The translations under genes were made by a program, and so were the position numbers. Below are positions 45,304-55,604 of a stretch of DNA of 64,000 bases, piece after piece. The notes under the pieces were generated by a model that had not been told where the DNA came from, made no database searches, and saw only the letters and a program-made list of their open reading frames with translations. Source of the DNA: Ypsolopha sequella (Eukaryota > Arthropoda > Insecta > Lepidoptera > Ypsolophidae); contig OW203988.1 of NCBI GenBank assembly GCA_934047225.1, positions 3,630,229 through 3,694,228 of the forward strand, given 5' to 3'. Each line of letters starts with the position of its first letter. The stretch's first letter is position 1.

Positions 45304-45919
45304 TCAGTTTATATTATATATTTATATAAAAACACTTATTAGAATAATAGTTCCAGATATATTTCGACAAATAGTCGGCTTCAGTGGAATTTTATACAAT
45401 TAAATATTATTTTAAAATGTCATAAAATGAAGTGAATGATTGACAGACAAATGAGAGACAAAAGAAAAAAAAATTATAATCATGAAAAATAAAAAGTATA
45501 TATATATATATAAATAAATAAATATAAAAATTAATAATCAATCAATAACAAAGATAAATAATCATCCAACCATCTCCACACTCCAATTCAAAACCTACCC
45601 ACTCAACACATTATAATATACATTATATATATAATTATATATATATATATATATACAAAGTGACCCCCTGATCATCGTCCAAATTCACACCGGTGGTCTG
45701 GCAAGTGATCAGTATCATGCATCAATAACAACTTTGGTGAAATCTGCAAAATGAAATTTCGACTCCCCATAGTGATTCACTCGGGACTGGAACTGAATTT
45801 ATATGTGAAGCCAAAACTTTACTTTATGAACCTCACAAAAATTGCTACTGATCCAAGATACTGATCACTTATCAAGCCTCCAGTATGAATTTGGACGATG
45901 ATCAAAAAGTCACCCTGCA
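45304..45919. repeat. PLE 2 pseudo-LTR, left copy, with captured MITE
   Basis: A near-identical copy in the same orientation is at 49228-49847. It contains, on the minus strand, a hammerhead-like actgaagcc / gactatttgtc / gaaat block near 45362-45386. A TA run and a complete TACAAGGTGA-family MITE (45654-45919) follow. Confidence 0.9.
45654..45919. mobile_element. TACAAGGTGA MITE inside the PLE 2 pseudo-LTR
   Basis: It is close in sequence to the free copies at 7183 and 7449, with right end modified to caccctgca. The same MITE with the same altered end is in the other pseudo-LTR copy, so it was present before the element last moved. Confidence 0.9.
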
Positions 45920-45992
45920 TATTATGTATACATTATAATGTGCTAAGTAGGCAGGTCTCTAAACTGAAGCGTGGAGACGGGTAGATGATCAC

Positions 45993-48779
45993 TTATCTTT
46001 GTCTGTTAAGACCCGGACCGTAATGGGCACCAAGCGACCAAATATAGGACTCCTCCCATGTCCTGAGTTGGATGTCTGTGAGTGGTGGTGAAAAAGATTT
46101 GATGATTCGTGCGGTGAAGCAGTTATTGAATGTTTTGTTGTGAAATCGTGTGTGCGTTGGGATGGGTAGCGTGTTGTTTGTAATGGAGTCCGATGTATGT
46201 CTGTGTTGGTTTATTCTGATGTGAAGATTGTTTTTTGTTTCCCCGATGTAAAAAGCGGGACAGTGTTTGCATTCCAGAAGGTAGATACAGTTTGATGTTT
46301 TGCAAGAGCTATTGGGTTGGGCGTGATAGGTATTGGATGTGTGGTGAGTGTTGATGTTAGTGTTAGTGTTAATGATTGCGCACGTTTTGCAGCGTGGCCG
46401 TCGGCATGGTGTTGTGCCAGGTGATGTGCTTGTGTTTGGAATGGATAGTTGTGTCTTTGTCTTGGTGAGAATGGATTTAATGTTGGGATTTTGTTTATAG
46501 CTTATTTGAATGTTGTGAGGTAAAAGGTCTTTTGTGTCATTGTTTTGTGTTAGGATGGGTTGGAAGTCTTTGATGAGTTTTTTAAGTTTATGGCTTCCAT
46601 GAAAGTATGTGGTGATGAGGCGTGGTTGTGTGTCAGTCTTTTGTGTATTTCTATTGTTATGGTATCTCGGTCGGTTGTGGATATGTTTATTAAGGAAGTT
46701 GTTAGGATAGTTGCGATTTAGAAGGCCTGTATGTATTGTGTTGTGGTATGTTTCAAGTGTGTTTGGGTTGTTACATATCCGACGGCCACGGAGTGATAAT
46801 GAATATGGAATAGATGCTTTAACGTGTGTTGGATGACAGCTATTGAAATGAAGGTACTGGAGTTTGTTTGTGGGTTTGAAGTGTACTGATGTTATCATGT
46901 GGTTGTTGTTTCCTAGTGTTATGTCAACGTCTAGAAATGTGATTTTGTTGCTGGAGATTTCATGGGTGAATTTAAGTGGGCTGAATTGGTTGAGTCTGTT
47001 TAGAAAGCTGTTGAAGGAGTCTATATCATACGGCCAGATCACAAATATGTCGTCGATGAATCTTTTCCAAATCAGAGGTTGTAAGGGTTCAGAACTAAGA
47101 AAGCTAGTTTCAATTGAAGCCATGTAGAGATTGGCATAACTTGGTGCCATCCGAGTACCCATTGCTGTTCCTTTCAGTTGGTGATAGAATTTTTCTTCGA
47201 ATGTGAAATAATTGTTTTCGAGGATGATTTTAGCCAGTTCTGTAATAAAATTTGTTGATGGTTGATGAGGAGCTGGTCTATTGTTAAGATGATCACGGAG
47301 AGCTGAAAGGCCGGCACTATGAGGTATGTTTGTATATAATGAGGTGACGTCGATGGTTGCAAGGAGCAATGGTGTATTGGCAGGGAGGTGTAACGATTGA
47401 ATTATTTCAATGAAATGGTTAGTGTCTTTGATGAAGGAGGGTAGGGCTTTTATTATTGGTTGGAGGTGATAATCGACGAATGCAGATATTCGTTCTGTTG
47501 GCGAGTCATATGATGCGACAATTGGTCTTCCGGGGTGATTTGGTTTGTGTATTTTGGGTAGTAAATAGAAATGTGGGGTCCTCGGATGACTTGGCAAAAG
47601 AAGTTCTTTGTCTCTTTCGGAGAGTCCTTCGGATGTACCTCTGATTTGGACAATGTTCTCGACAACATTCACGATTTGACCGCATGTATCGCTTGGTGCC
47701 GGACTGTAGAAATTCGTGTCACTTAGTTGGCGTAGTCCTTCTGCTATGTAGTCTGATTTGTTAAGTATAACGGTGGTTGATCCCTTGTCTGCTGGTAGGA
47801 TTATAATGTTTGTATTATTTTGAAGTTTTTTTAGTGAGGAGCGTTCTTCTATACTTAGATTGTTTGAATGTTCTTGTAAGTTGTTTATAAAGTTGTCATC
47901 GGATAATTTTGAGAGGATACTCGTCATGAAAATTTCGATGGGATGATTAGAGGGAAGTGGGGGTGGTTCATTTTGTGACGGTGGTTGGAACGGTTTTAAT
48001 GCGTCATGAATTTGATTTTCTGTTGATGGTGTATGGGTTTTCCAGTAATGTTTCCAACGTAAGTTTCGGCCAAATTGTACGAAATCATTTACAATTTTGA
48101 TACGGTCCAATTTTTTGGTGGGACAAAAGCTTAGGCCTTTGTTTATTAGTTGTTTATCTGTGGAAGTTAATTGAAGTGATGATAAATTAACTATGTTTTC
48201 ATGTGATGATAAGTTTATTGTGGTTTGGTTTTGTTTTATTGGTGGTGGTGGAATTATGAATGGTTGTGATAGGTCCGTTTGAGTCAGATTCAATTCACCA
48301 AATTTGTTTTCGTGTTCGTAATTTATCGGCAATTTGATGTGTTTCTGATGATAAAAGTTAAGAAGATTTTGAAATTTGCGAGATTGTTTGATGTTTTCGT
48401 GTGCAAGTCTAAATCTAGCTTTTGATATAAGATCTTGTATTTCGATGAACAAGTGAGGAAAAGCTACTAGCGAAATTTTGAGTAGGTTATCCAGAAGATT
48501 TTTTTGGTTTGTACAGAGATAATAATATTGAATGTATAACATGTTGGTTGTATGTAGGGCGTTGACGAGGTTGACTGATATCATGTGTTTTCGTATTATA
48601 AGCGGCATACTATGGGTTGGGAATTTAGGGATCAGCCCTTTTGGTGCTGCACCTACTTGCAGACATCCTCCTAGAAATTGTAGGTGTAAATAGTATTGTA
48701 AGAGTTTATTTATAGAGTATTTAATTTTGTTTATAACTTCTTTCATGATTGATATGTATACTTTTTGGAAAGAAAGCAA
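45993..48779 (-). CDS. Penelope-like reverse transcriptase with GIY-YIG endonuclease, intact
   Basis: The frame has 928 codons, ATG at 48779 and TAA at 45993. Residues 1-300 are a variable N-terminal region. PADKGSTTVILNKSDY (329-344) and LPKIHKP...RPI (407-420) open the reverse transcriptase. Motif A is ATIDVTSLYTNIP (D477), motif B is GTAMGTRMAPSYANLY, and motif C is FIDDIFVIW (D576, D577), then FLDVDI (615-620). A Cys cluster (C792, C797, C800, C826, C831) precedes the GIY-YIG module: CIYLLECKHCPAFYIGETKN (Y833, Y844, G846), R855, and E909 in WEESYIWSLGAHYG. All key residues are present. The protein would nick DNA and prime copying of its own RNA. Another in-frame Met at residue 12 could also serve as the start; I took the first one. 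Confidence 0.95.
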   Translation of the reverse strand: MLSFQKVYISIMKEVINKIKYSINKLLQYYLHLQFLGGCLQVGAAPKGLIPKFPTHSMPLIIRKHMISVNLVNALHTTNMLYIQYYYLCTNQKNLLDNLLKISLVAFPHLFIEIQDLISKARFRLAHENIKQSRKFQNLLNFYHQKHIKLPINYEHENKFGELNLTQTDLSQPFIIPPPPIKQNQTTINLSSHENIVNLSSLQLTSTDKQLINKGLSFCPTKKLDRIKIVNDFVQFGRNLRWKHYWKTHTPSTENQIHDALKPFQPPSQNEPPPLPSNHPIEIFMTSILSKLSDDNFINNLQEHSNNLSIEERSSLKKLQNNTNIIILPADKGSTTVILNKSDYIAEGLRQLSDTNFYSPAPSDTCGQIVNVVENIVQIRGTSEGLSERDKELLLPSHPRTPHFYLLPKIHKPNHPGRPIVASYDSPTERISAFVDYHLQPIIKALPSFIKDTNHFIEIIQSLHLPANTPLLLATIDVTSLYTNIPHSAGLSALRDHLNNRPAPHQPSTNFITELAKIILENNYFTFEEKFYHQLKGTAMGTRMAPSYANLYMASIETSFLSSEPLQPLIWKRFIDDIFVIWPYDIDSFNSFLNRLNQFSPLKFTHEISSNKITFLDVDITLGNNNHMITSVHFKPTNKLQYLHFNSCHPTHVKASIPYSLSLRGRRICNNPNTLETYHNTIHTGLLNRNYPNNFLNKHIHNRPRYHNNRNTQKTDTQPRLITTYFHGSHKLKKLIKDFQPILTQNNDTKDLLPHNIQISYKQNPNIKSILTKTKTQLSIPNTSTSPGTTPCRRPRCKTCAIINTNTNINTHHTSNTYHAQPNSSCKTSNCIYLLECKHCPAFYIGETKNNLHIRINQHRHTSDSITNNTLPIPTHTRFHNKTFNNCFTARIIKSFSPPLTDIQLRTWEESYIWSLGAHYGPGLNRQR

Positions 48780-49227
48780 GATTGATTTATGGTTCTGAAA
48801 AGAAAGAATATAAAATTAAAATTAATTTAGCAATGGTACATTTGTCTGTCACAGGTGAAAATGGAGATGATGAGCAAATAAAGCTATTTATAGTAAATAA
48901 AAAACTGCTTTGATGTTGGTGGCGACGAAACAGATAACTTCTCCGCAAGGGCGGCACGATGTTGTACAAATCCGTTTCCAAGGCAGATGTGCAAACGGTG
49001 TGTTTCGCTCTGTTGTATCTTCGAGACAGACTTTCATGGGTTGTGACTTGTGAACCTCTTTGTTAGGTGTTGCTTCCGTGGTGCAGTTGGTGTTTTACCT
49101 TCTTTACAGATGTACAAGTGCGAAACCCGATTTGATATTTTATCTCGTGCAGTTTTTGAAATAATATTTACATTTATATATCGCTTTTGCGAGTGAATTA
49201 AATATTGAAGATAACTTATTTGTTTTT
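48780..49227 (-). other. 5' UTR of PLE 2
   Basis: It lies between the start codon and the right pseudo-LTR. A 64-codon open frame at 48787-48981 ends just before the main gene and has no motif; it may be an upstream reading frame or chance. Confidence 0.5.
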
Positions 49228-50458
49228 TATTCAGTTTATATTATATATTTATATAAAAACACTTATTAGAATAATAGTTCCAGATATATTTCGACAAATA
49301 GTCGGCTTCAGTGGAATTTTATACAATTAAATATTATTTTAAAATGTCATAAAATGAAGTGAATGATTGACAGACAAATGAGAGACAAAAGAAAAAAAAT
49401 TATAATCATGAAAAATAAAAAGTATATATATATATATAAATAAATAAATATAAAAATTAATAATCAATCAATAACAAAGATAAATAATCATCCAACCATC
49501 TCCACACTCCAATTCAAAACCTACCCACTCAACACATTATAATATACATTATATATATAATTATATATATATATATATATATACAAGGTGACCCCCTGAT
49601 CATCGTCCAAATTCACACCGGTGGTCTGGCAAGTGATCAGTATCATGCATCAATAACAACTTTGGTGAAATCTGCAAAATGAAATTTCGACTCCCCATAG
49701 TGATTCACTCGGGACTGGAACTGAATTTATATGTGAAGCCAAAACTTTACTTTATGAACCTCACAAAAATTGCTACTGATCCAAGATACTGATCACTTAT
49801 CAAGCCTCCAGTATGAATTTGGACGATGATCAAAAAGTCACCCTGCATTCATACTGGAGGCTTGATAAGTGATCAGTATCTTGGATCAGTAGCAATTTTT
49901 GTGAGGTTCATAAAGTAAAGTTTTGGCTTCACATATAAATTCAGTTCCAGTCCCGAGTGAATCACTATGGGGAGTCGAAATTTCATTTTGCAGATTTCAC
50001 CAAAGTTGTTATTGATGCATGATACTGATCACTTGCCAGACCACCGGTGTGAATTTGGACGATGATCAGGGGGTCACCTTGTATATATATATATATATAT
50101 AATTATATATATAATGTATATTATAATGTGTTGAGTGGGTAGGTTTTGAATTGGAGTGTGGAGATGGTTGGATGATTATTTATCTTTGTTATTGATTGAT
50201 TATTAATTTTTATATTTATTTATTTATATATATATATATACTTTTTATTTTTCATGATTATAATTTTTTTTCTTTTGTCTCTCATTTGTCTGTCAATCAT
50301 TCACTTCATTTTATGACATTTTAAAATAATATTTAATTGTATAAAATTCCACTGAAGCCGACTATTTGTCGAAATATATCTGGAACTATTATTCTAATAA
50401 GTGTTTTTATATAAATATATAATATAAACTGAATAAAAAACAAATAAGTTATCTTCAA
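49206..50458. repeat. 1.25-kb near-perfect inverted repeat (pseudo-LTRs head to head)
   Basis: Sequence 49206 to about 49818 reappears inverted at about 49848 to 50458. Only about 30 bases of spacer lie between, because the right arm lacks the outermost end of the MITE. Outer ends read attgaagataacttatttg and its inverse. Confidence 0.92.
49228..49847. repeat. PLE 2 pseudo-LTR, right copy
   Basis: Same order and orientation as 45304-45919, including the captured MITE at 49582-49847. Differences are limited to a few bases (tacaaggtg versus tacaaagtg, A-run lengths). Confidence 0.92.
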
Positions 50459-50459
50459 T

Positions 50460-50472
50460 GGTTAATTTATAT
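50460..50472 (+). repeat. Right target duplication of PLE 2
   Basis: ggttaatttatat; identical to 45291-45303. Confidence 0.8.
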
Positions 50473-51896
50473 GCAACATGCAGGTGTTCATTTGCCCAGA
50501 GTGCTAGCCATGCTTTTCACCTTTTGTGTAAGGCATTCTTACTTACCTGACGAGATGATGAAGACCCTGGTGGTGCCGATAGTGAAGAACCGAACAGGAG
50601 ATGCTTCTGATGTCAATAACTACAGACCCATCTCGTTGGCTACCATTTTGGCTAAGGTGCTGGACAGTGTGCTTGACAAACAACTGGATAAACATCTAAC
50701 TCTTCACGATGCCCAATTTGGCTTCAGATCTGGACTTTCCACAGAGACAGCAGTCCTTTGTCTGAAGCACACTGTTCGGTACTACACAGACAGGAAGACA
50801 CCCGTCTACGCGTGTTTTCTTGACCTGTCAAAAGCCTTCGATTTGGTGTCTTACAATAAGCCATGGGAGAAGCTATATGAGGACACTACGTAACCAGATG
50901 AGCTCATTGAAATGTTTAAATACTGGTATGGTCATCAGAGTAATATGGTAAGGTGGGCAGGCTCACTATCCGAGCCGTACAGGTTGGAGTGCGGAGTGAG
51001 GCAGGGTGGGTTGACCTCTCCAAGGCTCTTCAGCTTGTATGTGAATCGGCTGATAGGGGAGCTCAGTGATGCCATGGTAGGTTGCTCCATTGATGGGAAA
51101 TTTGTCAATAATATTAGTTACGCTGATAACATAGTGTTGCTGAGTCCCTCTGTCAGTGCTCTCAGAAGGCTGCTGAACATCTGTGAGCGGTATGCGGAGA
51201 CTCATGGCTTTAGGTACAATGCCAAGAAGAGTGAGTTGCTAATTTTCAATGCGGGTACTAAGTTTTATAGTTCTTTCCTCCAGTTACTCTCGTGGGCACT
51301 CCTCTTAAAATGGTATCTGAATTTAAATATTTGGGGCACTGGTTCGTCGCATCACAAAAAGATGATATGGACATAGAGAGGGAGCGCAGGGCGTTGGCGG
51401 TGAGAAGTAATATATTGATCCGTAGGTTTGCGAAGTGTACGAGTAGTGTGAAGGTCACCTTGTTTAGGGCTTACTGCCAATCATTTTACACTTGCAGCCT
51501 ATGGACCAACTATACTCAAAAAGCCTATAACGCTCTGCGTGTTCAGTACAACAATGCATTTAGGGCGCAGTTGGGGCTGCCGCGCTACTGCAGCGCATCG
51601 GAGATGTTCGCGAATGCGTGCACGGATGGCTTCCAGGCCATCATGAGGAAACGAAGCGCTTCTCTGATGCAGCGGGTGCGCGCCAGCGCCAATAGTCTCC
51701 TGGTCACTGTTGCTGAAAGGATGGATGGTCATATCATCAGGCATTACACCGCCACGCATGTGCTACCCTCCAACAGGGCAGCTAAATAAAAATTTTGTAA
51801 ATATATTGTTTGTAAATAGTTTGTTTTCTTTGTACACTAACATAGGTTTAAGTAAATTGTTACTAACACTTTATGGATGTATGTCCGAAATAAATG
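50473..51896 (+). pseudogene. 5'-truncated L2/CR1-type LINE reverse transcriptase
   Basis: The remaining reverse transcriptase begins in the finger region (LVVPIVKNRTGDASDVNNYRP). It continues with FGFRSGLSTETA, CFLDLSKAFDLV (motif A) and GVRQGGLTSPRLFSLYVN. A TAA at 50891 interrupts the frame; the same frame resumes after it. Motif C reads ISYADNIVLL, so one catalytic Asp (YADD) is lost. A one-base shift near 51270-51285 moves the frame to EFKYLGHWF, which runs to TAA at 51787. The 3' UTR ends 'gtccgaaataaatgattt', as in the 6.07-kb fragment. It is dead and joined upstream to PLE DNA. Confidence 0.9.
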
Positions 51897-52930
51897 ATTT
51901 ATATTATATACCAAAATAATGAAAACTATGTCCTAAAATGGCGTATATTCTCTGAAAAAAAATTTAAAAAAAACTTTTTAAAAGTAAAAGCTATAAGTAA
52001 TTTTCTTTATTTCAACTTTGTATAAAATTAGCTTTTAATTTAAATTTTCACAAATGTAATTTGTTCACGTCACAGATTCCCGTTAATTCTACCATTCGTC
52101 CAAGATTTTAGTATAATATTTACCTCCCTATACCCAAAAATCTAAGCATTATGTACCTCTTTCTGTTAGTATTCCTTGATTAATAAATAAATAAAAATAA
52201 ATAACTAAATTTTAAAATAAATGTCAATAAAACGTTTTTGAGTACATTATTAAAACAAACCAGTTTATTTCTCATTGGTGTAGCAAAGATATTAAACGAA
52301 TAATTTCGAATACTTAGACAAAGAGGCCTTTGACGTCTTGTTGACTATTGAACATTTACGCATTAAATTTTTTTTTTTATGCATTTTCACATACATATAT
52401 TGAACGCATTTAACTATTTTGTGGACTGGTTCCTTTTAGAAAAACGCTAGCCAATTCAAAAATAACGAGTTTAATTAGACAGGTATTATCATAAAACCAC
52501 AGCTAATAAACTGATAATTGAACTAAGTATAATAATAGTATAGTAATAATTGAACATTTTCCCAAATGTACACAATGTGACTAATGAAAAAATTACTGAT
52601 AAAGATATGCGAGTATACCTGTCCATTATCTTTACCCGTTATAACGAGTTAGTTTACACCTTTGTCTGACATTGTAGAATTATAACTTAAAAGCTTTAGA
52701 TACTTCTGCTGAAACGTTACTTTGTGTAATTTGAATAAACTAGATGTTCTACTTAGTAGATACATGCTTACTTTAAGATCATTAAATAAAGCAATGAAAA
52801 ATGTTACTTGTACGATGAGTATAAGTACACAGTACCTATTGGTTCCTCTTAGCGACCGGTTTCATTCAAGATAACTTCAGACTAGGTTGTGATAATGTTT
52901 TTTTTTTTTTTTCTAATGATTTGGTTTGTT
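51897..52930. other. Gene-free stretch
   Basis: Very AT-rich with no supported gene or repeat. Confidence 0.45.
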
Positions 52931-53230
52931 TACATTAGTTGCACACTAACACAGGTGATAGAGCTGATGCCAGGCTCGACTGTGGAGGCAGAGAATATAA
53001 AGTATTACTACGTAAAGAAGCGACACTCACCTCCCCGCGCGAATTTAACGTCCCCCGCGGTCCCCCGCAAGTTAGTGGAAATCTGGAGTCAGGCAGAGCT
53101 CGATTACCTCTCGTTTGCTGCGCGCGTGTTTTGTTACAAATTTTTATCACGATACTGATTTTTAATCAGTATGGTGCGTTATTGCAGTGTTTATGGATGC
53201 CTGGAAAACTTTTTTTCAAAAATTAGAATT
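52931..53230 (+). pseudogene. Repeat scrap with a THAP-like N-terminus
   Basis: At 53171 an ATG starts MVRYCSVYGC, the spacing of the first zinc ligands and basic start of a THAP domain, as in P-element transposases. The frame closes after about 18 codons, and no further THAP residues are seen. The upstream GC-richer part (53020-53120) has the look of a transposon end (ctccccgcgcgaatttaacg). It may be chance. Confidence 0.25.
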
Positions 53231-53404
53231 GCGTGATCAAACCTTACAATTTCGTTCAGTAACGCATTTGGAACAATAAAATCAGTATTTATAACTTTCC
53301 ATGTTTTGACAAGTTTTCATTTTTTTTCCAAAATTTATGTTTGAGTAGTTGTTAATTATATGATGATCATTTATGCATACGAGACTATATAGGTACCTAC
53401 TAAG

Positions 53405-53486
53405 CTTAGGCATACTATATATAAGTATATATATATAAGTATATATGTATATATAAAGAGTATATATATATATATATATATAGTGA

Positions 53487-53523
<37 letters not shown>

Positions 53524-53525
53524 TT
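53405..53525. repeat. (TA)n microsatellite
   Basis: Long TA runs are broken by agtg and gtgag words; open frames across it are artefacts. Confidence 0.95.
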
Positions 53526-53969
53526 TTTTAATACTGATTAATCCACGGGGAACCAGAAATTGGACTACGCTAAAATTTAGGAAGAGAATCACATAAGTTG
53601 CTGACTTATATTGTGTCCCTCTCGGGCGACGACGCTCACACGATTGCTGCCAGCCCTAGACTAGCTCACGCACACACAAAAGCGTGTGCGGACAAGCCAA
53701 ATGCGCGCGTTAGAGTGTAGGTAAATAACTTGAGCCTTGACTATGAAGTGTCGGGGGTGGGTGGAGGTACCACTAGCTTACTTGGAGACCTCCTCGAAGT
53801 AATTCGGGGGAGAGTAAGAGGACAGCTCACAGGCAAAAAAACAGGAGGCCCACCATGCCTGGGACCGAAGGATTATATGGAACAGACTGGTGACGGGCAG
53901 CGGCGTCATTGGTGCGAGGGTTCCAGCACCACGCTCACCAACCCGCCTGCCGAGCGTATGTGAGTATGG
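53526..53969. other. Gene-free stretch, mildly GC-rich
   Basis: A 77-codon open frame at 53730 (LTGKKTGGPPC...) is probably part of the LINE tail that follows, but I cannot prove this. Confidence 0.35.
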
Positions 53970-54056
53970 GTAATTCTTCCAGGATGACCGCCGGGAGTGG
54001 CAAAGTCCTGGAAAGGCTTATGTCCAGCAGTGGACGAACTAGGCTGATGGATGGAC
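53970..54056 (+). pseudogene. LINE C-terminal fragment
   Basis: One frame reads DDRREWQSPGKAYVQQWTN and a stop, followed by ADGWT. This is the common ending of an insect LINE class, also present in decayed form at 23.75 kb. Confidence 0.65.
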
Positions 54057-54105
54057 ATTAGTTGCAACTAAGTTGCCCTTTTATAGCTTAAGCAACGAAT
54101 AATTT

Positions 54106-54912
54106 GTGGATGGAAAAGTCGAAAGCAGGATCTTTAACTTAGGAACTTTGTTTGGACTAGTTAGGAGATAAACATGCTAAAAGTCCTTGCCCCTCCGAGT
54201 CGTGCCCGAGGAGGGGGGGCACAAAGAAGATCCCGTTTTTTGGTTTTTTGCTTACATCTCGAAAACCGTGCATTGTACGAAATTTTGTTTTACTACACAA
54301 TGAAAGCTAATAAAATTTTCTACAAGTTTAGCTTTCACACTTTTTATCTATCTCCAATCTTTGCCTAGCTATGAGCTTCGAAAAATGGTCGAATTTAAAA
54401 GCCTTTTTCACGTCAACCACGTTGGATTTTAAAATCGTTGTTGTTTTCGTAATCAGCGACCCGATAAACCATTCAAACGATACCCATGTTGATTTTCAAA
54501 ATTTTTACCCCATTTCCCCCTTTTAGGGGTTGAATTCTGAAAAAACTTGAAACACATTTATAGATAAGAGTACTCCTGTGAAGTCTCGAATAAAATAGTC
54601 TAACTAATCTTGTTTCCCCATACAAACTTTGGACACCCGTTTCACCCCCTTAGGGGGTGTGTTTTGAAAAATCTTTTCTTAGTCGACGCCTTCACTATAT
54701 AAGGTATCTATATGCAAAATTTCAAGTCTATAGAACCAGCTGTTGTTGAGATGTAAGCAAAAAACCAAAAAACGGGATCTTCTTTGTGCCCCCCCCCCCC
54801 CCCCTCGGGCTCGACTCGGAGGGATAAGGACTTTTAGTATGTTTATTTCCTAACTAGTCCAAACAAAGTTCTTAAGTCAAAGACCCTGCTTTCGACTTTT
54901 GCATCCACATAC
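54106..54912. mobile_element. Foldback element with about 160-bp inverted ends
   Basis: The left end gtggatggaaaagtcgaaag and the block 'gttaggagataaacatgcta...aagaagatcccgttttttgg' return in inverse order at 54740-54910. A run of 20 C residues near 54790 corresponds to the seven-G run at 54213. The middle (54470-54720) has repeated 'cccccttag.gggt' words typical of another dispersed insect repeat, so the loop is itself repetitive. Confidence 0.85.
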
Positions 54913-55305
54913 CCTTAGAGAGCACTCATTTCTCAGCCTTTTAGTAGAACTATAAGTACAAGTAAGATATTTCATTGCGTTAATGGAGTTTCATCAATAA
55001 ATAAACTCTAGAATTCCAAAAAAAAACCAACTACATGAAGTTCTTACATGAAACCCGTAAGCCAAACTTGTAATAAGATAAACTTTCTCAAATTATCCCC
55101 TTGGAAATAGTAAGTACAGCTTAAGATTCCCAAAGCCAGAAGAAACTCTATACGCGAAGCCACAAACTTAACTACTTAGACCGGAAACTTTCAAGTTTTT
55201 CAGCCAACAAATCCATGTACGTGATTTGAACTAGCTTCTAAATTCAACTGCGAAAGATTTCGACTGTTGCTGGCTCTCTAGTTACTTTATTTTACCCAAA
55301 CTTAC
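54913..55305. other. Gene-free stretch
   Basis: Nothing supported. Confidence 0.4.
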
Positions 55306-55604
55306 CTTTATTACCTGGGTAATAGAGCAAATATCCTCTACCAAAACGGCAGGCACAATTTTGTAGTTCTACTCTGAAAACACGTTGACGGGTTCTGTCC
55401 ACGTGGAGCTTACTTCTAGGGAAATAAAGGTTGTATTTGTAACTTTTAACAGAAACACACGGTTTGCCGTCTAGTTGAAAGAGCAACGTTTTGAGGCGTG
55501 ACAGGAACTGTGCCAAACATGACTGTGTGACTGCTCTGGATAATAAATGAACAGTACAACAACCACTAAATTCAAACCGGAAAATATATTATCATAAGAC
55601 TCAA
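55306..55604 (-). other. Candidate coding exon, unidentified
   Basis: The minus strand is open for about 95 codons with mixed, protein-like composition (LFQLDGKPCVSVKSYKYNLY, VFRVELQNCACRFGRGYLLY). A donor-like aaaggtaagt lies at its end near 55310. No start or acceptor is certain and I recognise no domain. It could be an exon of a host gene, a transposon exon, or chance. Confidence 0.2.

Larger units (their letters stand above)
45304..50459 (-). mobile_element. Penelope-like element 2, complete coding copy
   Basis: The element lies on the minus strand between 13-base direct repeats (ggttaatttatat at 45291 and 50460). It contains a pseudo-LTR (45304-45919), an intact 928-codon gene, a 5' UTR, a second pseudo-LTR in the same orientation (49228-49847), and an inverted copy (49848-50459). 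This matches the usual Penelope layout of repeated plus inverted pseudo-LTRs. It inserted next to the right end of PLE 1. Pseudo-LTR copies are almost identical, so the insertion is recent. Confidence 0.9.

Noticed and set aside
45304..50459. A standard LTR retrotransposon
   Set aside because: The flanking repeats suggested LTRs, but the protein has a GIY-YIG endonuclease and no protease, RNase H or integrase, which is the Penelope layout.
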